A stretch of DNA of 64,000 nt from AV69 sp963742315 (GTDB lineage: Bacteria; Verrucomicrobiota; Verrucomicrobiia; Chthoniobacterales; UBA10450): contig CAVULE010000003.1 in the NCBI GenBank assembly GCA_963742315.1, positions 1-64,000 on the forward strand, read 5' to 3'. This document shows positions 18,099 to 27,079 of the stretch, piece after piece; within the stretch, counting starts at the first letter, position 1, and every line of letters begins with the position of its first letter. The notes under the pieces were generated by a model. It did no database searches and had not been told where the DNA came from. It was given only the letters and a program-made list of their open reading frames with translations. The translations under genes were made by a program, and so were the position numbers.

Positions 18099-19352
18099 TT
18101 ATTTCGCCACTGCGCTTTCGATCAGCGGTGCAGGCAATGCCACTTCGCCACGCTTCGATTCCTGCGCCACTCCCGAATCACAGACTTCTTCATAAATGCG
18201 TTCGAGTTCCCGGTTCGTTATTTCCTGATCGAAATTTTCTGCCACGGCCAGGCGCGCCGCCGCACTAAAACGCGCATATAGTTCCGGGGAGTTTGCTAGC
18301 GCTACCATGGAACGGCCGAGGCTTTTGACATCGCGCTCGTCGCTCAGAAATCCATTGAGATTTTCGGTGACTGCTTCGGGGATGCCACCATGCCGCGTCG
18401 CAATTATCGGCAGGCCAGTGGCCATCGCCTCGAGAATCGAATTCGGCACTCCTTCCTGATTTTCGTCAGGTGGCGTTTCGCTTGGATGAATGAAAATATG
18501 CGCGCGTCCGTAAAGACGGCGTAGATCCGATTGGCTGAGAAAACCGCAGAAATGCACTTTCCCAGCGACGCCGAGCTTTTGCGCGAGCGCTTGCAATTCC
18601 GGTTGCAGCGGCCCCTTGCCCGCGATGATGAATTCGGCTTTGGGAAATTCCCGCGCAAAGATCGAAAATGCACGAATGGCCGATCCGACGCCTTTCTTGT
18701 CGATCAACCGGCAGGCTTGCAGGATTTGCCAGTGGCCGTCGGTTGGAAATTCCCGCGGCACCGGGGAAAATTCGCGGAGCGGAATTCCGGTGCGATTAAT
18801 TCGAATCTTTTCCGGCGGGCAACCGAATTTGATCAAGCGCTCAGCCAGCGATTGCGATCGAGCCAGAACGACCGCGACGGAATCGAAGAGAACGCGCAAT
18901 TTTTTTACATAATTTTCAACATCCTGCTTGATCGCAACATCGGCGCCGTGAAACGAAACCAGGCACGGTTTGTTCCACTCCCTAATGAAGGGCAATAGAT
19001 GCACTCCGGTGTGTCCGAAATAAATGTGCATCATGTCGGCCCCGCGCAGCGCAAGAATCGAAACCAGCATCTGATACTCACCCCGATAAATCAGTGGCGG
19101 CCGGCGCTCGACGAATTTCATCCAGCCGTGGCGAAGTAAATTCCGATGCGGCCGCGGAATTAGTTCGATATCACCAAAGGGGAAACGCCTGGGGTGTTCG
19201 ATCCTCTTCGTCATGACGAAGGTCTGCGTTCGCCGCAAAGAAGTAACTTGCCGGTAAATGTGCAGCATTTCCGGCTTCAAAAAGGTAGTGCAATAACTAG
19301 CAACATTAAGTCGAGCCATGCGAAACCGCTGACTGTGTTCGAAGTCCTGCAT
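18099..19352 (-). CDS. Glycosyltransferase family 4 protein
   Basis: The 417-residue protein has the two-domain GT-B layout of retaining GT4 enzymes. The acceptor-domain loop SFHGADVAIKQDVENY lies near residue 135. The donor domain has AEFIIAGKGPLQPELQ and the conserved ENQEGVPNSILEAMATGLPI, whose two Glu residues bind the nucleotide sugar. It probably adds a hexose to a polysaccharide or lipid precursor at the cytoplasmic face. It lies 12 bases downstream of obg on the same strand. The sugar and acceptor cannot be inferred. Confidence 0.85.
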   Translation of the reverse strand: MQDFEHSQRFRMARLNVASYCTTFLKPEMLHIYRQVTSLRRTQTFVMTKRIEHPRRFPFGDIELIPRPHRNLLRHGWMKFVERRPPLIYRGEYQMLVSILALRGADMMHIYFGHTGVHLLPFIREWNKPCLVSFHGADVAIKQDVENYVKKLRVLFDSVAVVLARSQSLAERLIKFGCPPEKIRINRTGIPLREFSPVPREFPTDGHWQILQACRLIDKKGVGSAIRAFSIFAREFPKAEFIIAGKGPLQPELQALAQKLGVAGKVHFCGFLSQSDLRRLYGRAHIFIHPSETPPDENQEGVPNSILEAMATGLPIIATRHGGIPEAVTENLNGFLSDERDVKSLGRSMVALANSPELYARFSAAARLAVAENFDQEITNRELERIYEEVCDSGVAQESKRGEVALPAPLIESAVAK

Positions 19353-19364
19353 CTTGTCTAGTGG

Positions 19365-20543
19365 TTAATCTGTCCGGCCCCCGGCCGGAAACTGATCGGT
19401 TACAAGCTCTGAGTGCTGATCCATCCATTCCTTTAGTAATCGTTTAAGCTCGTTAATTCCGCGTCCCTCTTTTGCTGAGATTACGACAATGGTGCGCTGG
19501 GGAAAGCGTTTTTGGAAATCGCGCAAATTTTCCTCCGCCTCTGGAAGATCCATCTTGTTAGCGACAATAAACCATGGCCGCTCCGACAAGCGCGGAGCAT
19601 AGAGATGGATTTCACGGCGGAGCGATTCGAGATCAGCGATTGGACTTCGCCCTTCGCTCCCCGCCATATCGAGAACAAAAAGCAATAAACCGCACCTCGT
19701 AATGTGCCGGAGAAAATCATGACCGAGTCCAAGATTGCGATGCGCCCCTTCGATTAAACCTGGAATATCTGCAACGGTTGCACGCTGATAATCACCAAGC
19801 TCCACTATCCCAATAACCGGATGCAAGGTGGTAAATGGATAGGGCGCGATCTTGGACCGGGCAGCGGAGATCCGCTGGATCAATGTCGATTTCCCGGCGT
19901 TGGGATAACCGACCAGCGCTGCGTCTGCGATGGAACGCAACTCGAAAAGAAAGTGACCACCCTCGCCCTCGCCGCCTTCCGTATATTCGCGCGGCGCGCG
20001 ATTGCGCGAGCTTTTGAAATGCACGTTACCTTTGCCGCCCGCGCCACCTTTGCAGAGGAGGAACTCCTGACCATCGCGGGTGAGATCAGCGAGGAGCTCG
20101 ATCCTGGAGTGTTCTTCTGTGGAACCACGTGGTTGTTTGCTAATTTCACTGCCATTGATCGAACCTTCGAGGCCAGGAATCGCATCATCTGGTTGCTCGT
20201 CTTCGATCCGCCCTCCGCCATCCACATCCCGCAATTGATAAATCATCGTTCCAACCGGAACCTTTACGATTTTGTGCGGCGCATTTTTGCCGTGCATTTT
20301 CTTACCGCGCCCGTGTCCGCCGGTTTTCGCCTTGATAATAGGCTCGTAGAAAAGATGAGCAAGGTGGTCCGTGTGTTGATCAGCCTGCAGGATAATATCG
20401 CCGCCGCGTCCGCCGTCACCCCCATCCGGTCCCCCCTTGGGAACGAATTTTTCGCGCCGGAAACTGACACACCCCCGTCCGCCCTTTCCGGCCTGCGCAA
20501 AAATTTTGATGCGATCGACAAACACGACGTGAGACACTGCCAC
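19365..20543 (-). CDS. obg: Obg GTPase with an unusual insertion
   Basis: The 392-residue ribosome-assembly GTPase has the Gly-rich Obg fold (GGRGCVSFRREKFVPKGGPD, then GGDGGRGGDI) and a G domain with the P-loop GYPNAGKSTL, switch DIPGLIEGAHRNLGLG and NKMD motif. Between KVPVGTMIYQLRD (to about 106) and ELLADLTRDGQEF (from about 149) lie roughly 43 extra residues, rich in acidic and Ser residues, where homologues have about five. The insertion is in frame and outside the GTPase core. The gene precedes the GT4 gene by 12 bases. Confidence 0.93.
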   Translation of the reverse strand: MAVSHVVFVDRIKIFAQAGKGGRGCVSFRREKFVPKGGPDGGDGGRGGDIILQADQHTDHLAHLFYEPIIKAKTGGHGRGKKMHGKNAPHKIVKVPVGTMIYQLRDVDGGGRIEDEQPDDAIPGLEGSINGSEISKQPRGSTEEHSRIELLADLTRDGQEFLLCKGGAGGKGNVHFKSSRNRAPREYTEGGEGEGGHFLFELRSIADAALVGYPNAGKSTLIQRISAARSKIAPYPFTTLHPVIGIVELGDYQRATVADIPGLIEGAHRNLGLGHDFLRHITRCGLLLFVLDMAGSEGRSPIADLESLRREIHLYAPRLSERPWFIVANKMDLPEAEENLRDFQKRFPQRTIVVISAKEGRGINELKRLLKEWMDQHSELVTDQFPAGGRTD

Positions 20544-20780
20544 CGTGAACCCCCCGTGTCATCCCTGCCAGGTCATCTCGAGCGCAAGCGAGGCACCTCG
20601 CAGCGCCGGGGAGACGGATCTCGATCTCGGGCACTACGAACGGTTGCTCTACCATCACGATTCAACCATGGGTTTCTGGGCTAGATGCTTTTACGCCGGC
20701 AACAAGCCACTCTGGGTCCGTCGAATTTGGTTGCTATTTACATCCTGTTTATCGTTAGCTCCCTTGGTCACTGAACAGTT

Positions 20781-21017
20781 ATGAAAGGTCGCCAGCAGGG
20801 TCGCCCCACCAAATGGGTTTCGGCAACGATGAAGGAACACGTGGCGGTAGGGAAACCCGGCGTGAAGTTTGAAGTGTGGGAGAAGTGGAAAAAGAATCGG
20901 CGAAAGCTTGGCACCCTCACAATTAGCGTCGGCGGTTTGCGATGGCGTCCGCACAAAGGAAAACTCTCGAAACAACGAAGCTGGGATGCCTTCGCCGAAT
21001 GGTTCGCACCAGAGTGA
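20781..21017 (+). CDS. Small basic protein of unknown function
   Basis: The 78-residue, strongly basic protein reads KWVSATMKEHVAVGKPGVKF, then EVWEKWKKNRRKLGTLTISV, GGLRWRPHKGK and SWDAFAEWFAPE. The compact pattern, with Trp-rich ends and a central 'GTLTISVGGLRWRP' strand pair, looks like a real folded domain rather than chance translation. The ATG is a good start. It lies alone between obg and the P450 gene, which face the other way. A nucleic-acid-binding role is possible from charge alone. Confidence 0.55.
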   Translation: MKGRQQGRPTKWVSATMKEHVAVGKPGVKFEVWEKWKKNRRKLGTLTISVGGLRWRPHKGKLSKQRSWDAFAEWFAPE

Positions 21018-21095
21018 GCGACTGGTGCAGAGCGGCCAGAGCTGCATCGGTATCCTACCAACGGAAGGACACGCCTGCGGGGGCGTCAAAAAATT

Positions 21096-21113
21096 GGGAC
21101 GGAGATCCGTCCC
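21096..21113. repeat. REP-like hairpin at the P450 3' end
   Basis: GGGACGG and CCGTCCC form a perfect 7-base stem around AGAT. It resembles the GGGACG...CGTCCC cores of the REP hairpins near the RAYT gene and abuts the P450 stop codon, so it could also act as a terminator stem. Confidence 0.55.
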
Positions 21114-22519
21114 TACCCTTGTTGCAACGGTAACTTCACCATCTCGTGAATTTGACCGCGCACTTCGCTGCTCTGAAAACGGCGATCGTTCTTCGTTAAT
21201 AGCATCGGCATGCCGTATCGCGGGTTCATTGTGATGCGAACAACACGATCGATGCGCGCGCCCCGTGCCACAATGAAGCGGAATTTTTGCAACATGATCG
21301 CCAGCGAAATTTTCAGCACCTGGGTCGCAAACATCGCGCCTACACACGCGCGCGGCCCCGCGCTAAAAGGCATGTATTCATATTGCGTTGGATCAATGTC
21401 TCGCCAGCGATCGGGACGGAAGATTTCCGGTTCCGGATAAATTTCCGGCAAATGATGGGTGAGAAAGTGGCTGCAAATCACGCGGGTGCCGTGACTGAGC
21501 GTAAGCGATCCCAGTGGGATGGCATCGTCATCCGCGGCGCGGATGGTAAACGGCACCGGTGGCAAAATACGCATGCTTTCCTTGATAACGCGGTCGAGAA
21601 ATGAAAGCTGCGCCAGTTGATCGCGCGTCGGCGCATTACCACCGAGCACGCGATCAAGTTCATCCATCAATTCCGCCATGATCGCGGGATGTTGTGCCAG
21701 AAGGAAAACGGTCCATGTCAGCGTGCTGGCGGTGGTTTCGAAACTGGCTCCGAAAAGAATTGTCGCCTGACCGACCAACTCGGTGTCAGTCATGCCATGG
21801 TTTTGATCATCACGCGCCTGGATCAGGAGGGAAAGCACATCGGTGCGATCAGCGGAATCGCGCCGGCGTTTCTCCACCAGTGCAAGAATCTCGCGTTCTA
21901 CTCGCTCGGCATGCTTGAGCAACCGGTGATAGGGTGTGCCGAGAATATTGACCGGGAAGAACCAGACCGGTCCGGAAAAGTTTCGGTGCGCCCAAACTTC
22001 CAGCAAATGTGCGATCCGATAAGCATCGCTCGCTTCGTGGCCGAACAGCACGGCGCTCGCGATCCGTAGCGTGAGCGCGCGCATATCGGCGTAAACATCG
22101 CGCCGGCCCGTCCTCCACTGGCCAATGATTTCCTGTGCGAGTGCAACAATCAAATCGTGATAACCGGCGACGGCTTTCCTATGGAACGGCGGCAGGATGA
22201 GTTGGCGTTGTTGCTTATGCTGCGGACCGTTCATCCGCGTCAGACCAAAGCGAATACGGCGTTGCGCGGAGTTTTTCGGGCCGTGAATGAATTGACCAGT
22301 AGTGCGAAATTTCGCGGGATCGCCCAAAACTTGCCGGTTAAATTCCGGTCCGATTGCAAGCACGTGCAGCTTAGTGGGTTCGCCAAACGCAATCGGACCA
22401 AGTGCCACCAGCTTTCCGCGCTGCCGGTGCAGCGTGCGCATGCAACCAATCGGGTCGCGAAAGAACTGAATGTATTCGCGGGCTGCGAGCGCGCCGGTCA
22501 GGATGTTCTTCTTCATCAT
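21113..22519 (-). CDS. Cytochrome P450
   Basis: The 468-residue protein has all the P450 landmarks. The I-helix oxygen-binding segment reads LFGASFETTASTLTW. The K-helix ExxR is in VIKESMRILPPVPF. The heme-ligand Cys is Cys392 in FSAGPRACVGAMFA. The absence of an N-terminal membrane helix suggests a soluble enzyme. P450s oxidise lipophilic substrates using an external redox partner; none is adjacent. A truncated copy of the N-terminus of a related P450 lies immediately upstream. The substrate is unknown; the nearby desaturase-, squalene- and lipid-related genes are too far away to imply one. Confidence 0.93.
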   Translation of the reverse strand: MMKKNILTGALAAREYIQFFRDPIGCMRTLHRQRGKLVALGPIAFGEPTKLHVLAIGPEFNRQVLGDPAKFRTTGQFIHGPKNSAQRRIRFGLTRMNGPQHKQQRQLILPPFHRKAVAGYHDLIVALAQEIIGQWRTGRRDVYADMRALTLRIASAVLFGHEASDAYRIAHLLEVWAHRNFSGPVWFFPVNILGTPYHRLLKHAERVEREILALVEKRRRDSADRTDVLSLLIQARDDQNHGMTDTELVGQATILFGASFETTASTLTWTVFLLAQHPAIMAELMDELDRVLGGNAPTRDQLAQLSFLDRVIKESMRILPPVPFTIRAADDDAIPLGSLTLSHGTRVICSHFLTHHLPEIYPEPEIFRPDRWRDIDPTQYEYMPFSAGPRACVGAMFATQVLKISLAIMLQKFRFIVARGARIDRVVRITMNPRYGMPMLLTKNDRRFQSSEVRGQIHEMVKLPLQQG

Positions 22520-22839
22520 CGGCGCCGTTGATTAACGAAGCGGACGCGGCGTTGGGCGGAATCTCTCGGGCCCGGCAAGATTAAACCGGTCGGTCTGAAT
22601 AGATCTGGATCGCTAAAGAGCAGGCGGTTGAACTCCGGGCCGATTGCAAAAACCAACGAATCGCGCGGTTGTTTCAATGCCACCCGACCAAGCGCCGTGA
22701 CTTGACCATACTGGCGATAAATCCGGCAAATGCATCCCACCGGATTAAAAAAGAAGCGTAAGTACTCGCGCCCGGCTGCCAGCCGGGTAATTTGCGTGGC
22801 TTTCACCGCAATTTCGGAGAGCGTGCTGACGGCAAACAT
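22516..22839 (-). pseudogene. Truncated cytochrome P450 N-terminus
   Basis: This 107-residue frame aligns by eye with the first 100 residues of the intact P450 directly downstream. Compare AAGREYLRFFFNPVGCICRI with AAREYIQFFRDPIGCMRTLH, and VFAIGPEFNRLLFSDPDLFR with VLAIGPEFNRQVLGDPAKFR. The similarity ends at DSAQRRVRF, where the intact gene has NSAQRRIRF; only NQRRR and a stop remain. The rest of the gene, including the heme Cys, is missing. The stop overlaps the start of the intact P450 by four bases. A tandem pair that lost the middle by recombination is a likely history. The start lies 7 bases after the glycosyltransferase stop. Confidence 0.8.
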
Positions 22840-22846
22840 CCCAATT

Positions 22847-24064
22847 TCATCCGGTGGCTTTCTTTGCGACAAGCGATTGGTATAGCGACTTCGTTTCCCG
22901 CGCGATCGCACGCCAACTAAACGTCTCTTCCGCCCTTAGCCTGCCGGCTTTGCCGAAACGCTCGCGTAACTTTTCGTCCCGCATCAGTTCGTTGATCTTC
23001 GCCGCCAAATCGCGTTCGAACTTTGCCGGGTGAAGCGGTTCAAACGGGCTCTCTTTCATTTGCGCGAGTGGAACGAGAAAACCGGTCTCCCCATCTACTA
23101 CGACTTCCTTAATTCCCCCAACCTTGCTCGCAACCACCGCGGTTTCGCAGGCCATGGCTTCGAGATTAATGATGCCAAACGGTTCGTAGATCGATGGACA
23201 ACAGAAAACCGCCGCATGCGAGTAGAATTGAATCACATTCGGTTTGTCGAGCATCTGGTCGATCCAGATTATGCCGTCGCGCGCGCGCCGCGCCTGCTCT
23301 ACCGCCCGTTTCATTTCTCGAGCGATTTCCGGCGTGTCGGGGGCGCCTGCGCAAAGCACCACCTGGAAATTTTTGTCCATGAACTCGATCGCGCGGACAA
23401 GATGAATAATGCCCTTCTGGCGCGTGATCCGACCGACGAACAACAGATAAGGTCTTTCCGAATCGATCCCGAATTTGCGGAGCGCATCCTTCGATTTCAC
23501 CGGGCGATATTCATCGAGATCGATCCCGTTGTAGATCACATGTAAGCGCTCCTTCTTTACTTTGAAGAGGCGCGCAATGTCGGCCTTGGTCTCGTTTGAA
23601 ACGGCGATGACCGCGTCCGCCATTTCGAGCGCGGTTTTCTCTACCCAGAGCGAAAAATCGTACCCGCCGCCTAGCTGTTCCCGTTTCCAGGGGCGCAACG
23701 GCTCCAGCGAATGCACGGTAATGACGAGCGGAATGTCGTAATTCTTTCGCGCGAGAATCCCGCCCCAGTGGGCATACCAGGTGTGACAATGTACAATCTG
23801 GGCATCGATGCCCGCGGCGTTAAAATCAACGCAGCGTTGCACTGCGCCCAGAGTCGAGCGGAGCTCTTTCGGACAATTCCAGCCGGACATGTCCAATTGA
23901 AACCCGCGCACCGTCAGATTACCGGACTTGACCTTTTGATCGCCGAAGCAGCGGACTTCTACCGGCATCAACTTGGCCAGTTCGCGCGACAGATATTCCA
24001 CATGCACTCCGGCCCCGCCGTAAGTGCAGGGCGGATATTCGTTGGTTAGGAGAAGCACTTTCAC
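22847..24064 (-). CDS. Glycogen synthase-like glycosyltransferase (GT4, actinobacterial GlgA type)
   Basis: From the GTG at 24064 the protein has 405 residues (an ATG at 24091 is possible). KVLLLTNEYPPCTYGGAGVH is the ADP-glucose/acceptor loop of starch and glycogen synthase-like enzymes. Further landmarks are HCHTWYAHWGGILA, LLFVGRITRQKGIIHLVRAI and CCPSIYEPFGIINLEAMACE, the last with the paired Glu motif of GT4. This combination matches the actinobacterial-type glycogen synthase/GlgM group. It may make alpha-1,4-glucan or maltose-1-phosphate from a nucleotide glucose. No other glycogen genes are adjacent. Confidence 0.8.
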   Translation of the reverse strand: MKVLLLTNEYPPCTYGGAGVHVEYLSRELAKLMPVEVRCFGDQKVKSGNLTVRGFQLDMSGWNCPKELRSTLGAVQRCVDFNAAGIDAQIVHCHTWYAHWGGILARKNYDIPLVITVHSLEPLRPWKREQLGGGYDFSLWVEKTALEMADAVIAVSNETKADIARLFKVKKERLHVIYNGIDLDEYRPVKSKDALRKFGIDSERPYLLFVGRITRQKGIIHLVRAIEFMDKNFQVVLCAGAPDTPEIAREMKRAVEQARRARDGIIWIDQMLDKPNVIQFYSHAAVFCCPSIYEPFGIINLEAMACETAVVASKVGGIKEVVVDGETGFLVPLAQMKESPFEPLHPAKFERDLAAKINELMRDEKLRERFGKAGRLRAEETFSWRAIARETKSLYQSLVAKKATG

Positions 24065-24129
24065 GCGCGTCTGTAGTAGACGTAGGCGCAAAGCAGGGCA
24101 AGTCTCGAGCGCGGTCTGGGAAAGATCGC

Positions 24130-24555
24130 CTAATTTTTTACCTTCAAAAGCAACACCGGCACATCCACGGCGTGCCGCACTTTGTCCACCGTAGCGCCGT
24201 AGAGGATGTCGCTGATGAAACGATGGCCGTGTGTGGTCATGGCGATCAGATCAATATCCTTTTCGCGGGCCAGTTTAATGATTTCGTCTGATGGTTCGCC
24301 GAGGGCGAGAACTGCATCGCAGAAAAAACCGTCATCTATCAGCTCGCGCTGCCGCTCTTCCAAATAAAGTCGGTCCTGCTTCATCTCTTCGCTTTCGGCC
24401 AGTTGCAGTTGATTGAAATTGCGCGCGACCCAGCCATCCGCCACATGAACAAGGTGAATGCGTGCGTTAGTCAGGCGAGCCAGCGGTTTGATGTGAGCCA
24501 GGATCGTTTCGTCAGCAGAGCTGTTTTCAAGTGGAATAAGAATTTGCTGATACAT
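24130..24555 (-). CDS. Universal stress protein
   Basis: The 141-residue single UspA domain begins YQQILIPLENSSADETILAH. It ends with the ATP-binding pattern TTHGHRFISDILYGATVDKV followed by VPVLLLKVKN. It lies 6 bases downstream of the Nramp transporter and is surely co-transcribed with it. Such pairings are common and suggest a role in stress or transport regulation, but the mechanism is not known. Confidence 0.9.
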   Translation of the reverse strand: MYQQILIPLENSSADETILAHIKPLARLTNARIHLVHVADGWVARNFNQLQLAESEEMKQDRLYLEERQRELIDDGFFCDAVLALGEPSDEIIKLAREKDIDLIAMTTHGHRFISDILYGATVDKVRHAVDVPVLLLKVKN

Positions 24556-24561
24556 CGCGAG

Positions 24562-25953
24562 CTAAGGCGTTGGGCCGGGCAGGCCGATGGCAGCATAGAA
24601 TGCTTTGAGCCAGGCGTCGGGCAGGAATGTGTCGAAGAGCAGTTTCACGTTGAGCAGGATGATGATGACTGCCGTCGCCCAGCCAAGAATTTTCAGCCAA
24701 AGCCGGTTGGCGAATTCGCCCATTTTGTTTTTTTCGTCGGTGAAGCGGAGCAACGGCCAGACGGCGAAGCCAAGTTGCATCGACAAGACGACCTGGCTGG
24801 CGATGAGCAATTGCGTGGTTTTGCCTTCGCCGAAAATGCCGATGACCAGGACCGCGGGAATGATGGCGATGCCTCGGGTGATAAGCCGGCGCAGCCACGG
24901 CGTGATGCGGATGTTCAGGAACCCTTCCATCACCACCTGGCCGGCGAGCGTCCCAGTGAGAGTCGAGTTTTGGCCGGAAGCAAGCAGAGCGACCGCGAAC
25001 AGAATGCTGGCAAAACTGACGCCGAGAAGTGGACTGAGCAGTTTGTAGGCGTCCTGAATTTCTGCCACGTCCTGATGTCCCGACCAATGAAACACCGCGG
25101 CAGCGAGGACAAGGATTGCGGCGTTGATGAAGAGCGCGAACATGAGCGCGCCACTCGAGTCGATGGTGGCAAATTTGATCGCTTCGCGTTTGCCTTCGGG
25201 CGTCTGCTCGAATTTTCTCGTCTGCACGATCGACGAATGGAGGTAGAGATTGTGCGGCATCACCGTTGCGCCGATGATGCCGATGCTGACATAAAGCATC
25301 GCCTGGTTCGTGACAATGTGCGGACCGGGAATAAACCCGAGCATGATGCCGGCGAAGTTTGGTTTGGAGAAGATCAGTTCAGCGCCGAAGCAGGTGGCAA
25401 TGGTCGCAATCAACGTGATGACCAGCGCTTCGATATAACGGAAACCTTTTTGCTGAAGATAAAGAACGGCCAGCACATCCAGCGCGGTAATGCAGCAACC
25501 CCATACCAGCGGAATGCCGAAGAGAAGTTGTAACGCGATGGCGGAGCCGACTACTTCGGCCAGATCACACGCGGCAATGGCGATTTCGCAAAGAATCCAA
25601 AGAAACCAAACTGTCGGGGTCGAATAATGATCGCGGCAGGCTTGCGCGAGATCGCGTCCCGTCGCCACGCCCAGCTTGATGCACAAATGCTGGAGCAGGA
25701 TCGCCATGAAGTTGGAGAGCATGACGATAAACAAAAGTGCGTAACCAAACTTTGCTCCGCCCGCCAGGTCGGTCGCCCAATTACCCGGATCCATGTAACC
25801 GACGGCCACGAGAAAACCCGGTCCGGAAAAAGCGAGCAGCTTCCGCCAGAAGGAAGCCGTCCCCGGAACAACAATGCTACGATGGACTTCAGGCAGAGAA
25901 ACGTTTCCGGCTTGTCTGCGCCAGGCTCGTTGGCTTGTGGTCAATTCCGGCAT
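24562..25953 (-). CDS. mntH: Nramp family divalent metal transporter
   Basis: The 463-residue membrane protein has about 11 hydrophobic segments. The metal-site motif DPGN of helix 1 is in GYMDPGNWATDLAGG, and helix 6 has GATVMPHNLYLHSS with the conserved MPH. These mark a proton-coupled Mn2+ or Fe2+ importer. The N-terminal ~35 residues are soluble. It is followed by the universal stress protein gene. No MntR or Fur box was identified upstream in the 88 bases before the next gene. Confidence 0.93.
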   Translation of the reverse strand: MPELTTSQRAWRRQAGNVSLPEVHRSIVVPGTASFWRKLLAFSGPGFLVAVGYMDPGNWATDLAGGAKFGYALLFIVMLSNFMAILLQHLCIKLGVATGRDLAQACRDHYSTPTVWFLWILCEIAIAACDLAEVVGSAIALQLLFGIPLVWGCCITALDVLAVLYLQQKGFRYIEALVITLIATIATCFGAELIFSKPNFAGIMLGFIPGPHIVTNQAMLYVSIGIIGATVMPHNLYLHSSIVQTRKFEQTPEGKREAIKFATIDSSGALMFALFINAAILVLAAAVFHWSGHQDVAEIQDAYKLLSPLLGVSFASILFAVALLASGQNSTLTGTLAGQVVMEGFLNIRITPWLRRLITRGIAIIPAVLVIGIFGEGKTTQLLIASQVVLSMQLGFAVWPLLRFTDEKNKMGEFANRLWLKILGWATAVIIILLNVKLLFDTFLPDAWLKAFYAAIGLPGPTP

Positions 25954-26041
25954 TTTCTCAACTTCCTAAAAATTTTGCTCGCGTCCGCGTAAAAAGATTT
26001 TGCGCTGGATGGGGTGGCGCGGGCTTTTTCATTAAACGATA

Positions 26042-26992
26042 TCATTTTTGCGCCAGCATTCTTTCGAACTTCCCGTTCGGCCCGGAATAGAATGGGTAGG
26101 GGCGATCGGGATTTTTCGGGCAATAGCGCCAATGTTTGTACATCCAAAGCCACGGTCCCGGCTTCGCGCGCACGATTGGCTCAAACGAATTCCAGCATGC
26201 CTGCGCGATTTCGCGCGGGGTTGCATTCGGCCCGAGGTCAATCGGCGAATGAAAAACAACCCGGTAACGTCCTCGCGGCAATGGCTCGCAATGGGCCGGG
26301 ATAAGCGCGGCTCCTGAGCGTTGCTGCAACCAGGCGTGAGCGGAAGTGACGCTGGTGTGCAATCCGAACGACCGAATGGCGACGGCAGATGGACCCGGGA
26401 AAACGGTCAGATCAACCAGCATGGCAGTATTGCCTCCGCGACGAAGGGTTTTGTAAAGTCGTAGAATTCCACCCGTGCGCGCGCTAAAGACATGGCCGGA
26501 CTGTTCCCGCCAACGCCGGAAAATTGGATCGAGCAACGCGTTCTTAAATTCCTGGGCGAGAATCGTGCCCGTCCGACCGCGAAATCCGCAGGCCAGACTG
26601 AGCCATTCGAAATTGCTGTAGTGATAACAGACAACAATCAGGCTTTGTTTGGAATCGAGCGCGGGAAACCCGCTCATCTCGATGTAGCGATCAAAATTCC
26701 CGGGAGTGAGCCGCGGGCTCCACATCAGATCGAGCATGGTCTGAGCGAAATGCTGATACGATTCGCGAACAATACGTCGTTTTTCTGAAGCCGAACATTT
26801 TTGGCCGAAGGCGCAATCGAGATTGGCCAGGGCAATGCGTCGGCCATAGCGATCCAAGAGCGAGGCGAAAGCACCGAATATTCTTGCCAGAGCGACAACG
26901 ACAAGCCGCGGCAAAAGAGGCACAAGGCCAGCCGCAATTAGCAGGCCGATGTGCTCCAGGCGGTAGCGCAATTTTTTCCACGCTCGTCTCAT
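26042..26992 (-). CDS. LpxL/HtrB-type lipid A acyltransferase
   Basis: The 316-residue protein has a hydrophobic N-terminus (HIGLLIAAGLVPLLPRLVVV). The HX4E acyltransferase motif is H124-YSNF-E129 in VVCYHYSNFEWLSL. The later IPAHCEPLPRGRYRVVFHSP and QACWNSFEPIVRAKPGPWLW, ending MYKHWR, are characteristic of LpxL/LpxM/HtrB proteins. These transfer a secondary acyl chain to lipid A on the inner face of the membrane. Similar enzymes act on other lipids. It stands alone between the transporter operon and a plus-strand fusion gene. Confidence 0.85.
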   Translation of the reverse strand: MRRAWKKLRYRLEHIGLLIAAGLVPLLPRLVVVALARIFGAFASLLDRYGRRIALANLDCAFGQKCSASEKRRIVRESYQHFAQTMLDLMWSPRLTPGNFDRYIEMSGFPALDSKQSLIVVCYHYSNFEWLSLACGFRGRTGTILAQEFKNALLDPIFRRWREQSGHVFSARTGGILRLYKTLRRGGNTAMLVDLTVFPGPSAVAIRSFGLHTSVTSAHAWLQQRSGAALIPAHCEPLPRGRYRVVFHSPIDLGPNATPREIAQACWNSFEPIVRAKPGPWLWMYKHWRYCPKNPDRPYPFYSGPNGKFERMLAQK

Positions 26993-27079
26993 AAATAAGT
27001 TGGATAAACCCCAGTCGCGTTGGCGTAATTTTGTGCGAACGTACTTGGCCGCCGTTTAGGGTTCGCGCGGCCGCATCTT

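Noticed and set aside
18099..24064. A secondary-metabolite cluster (P450 with glycosyltransferases)
   Set aside because: The neighbours are obg and general metabolism genes; no scaffold synthase is present.
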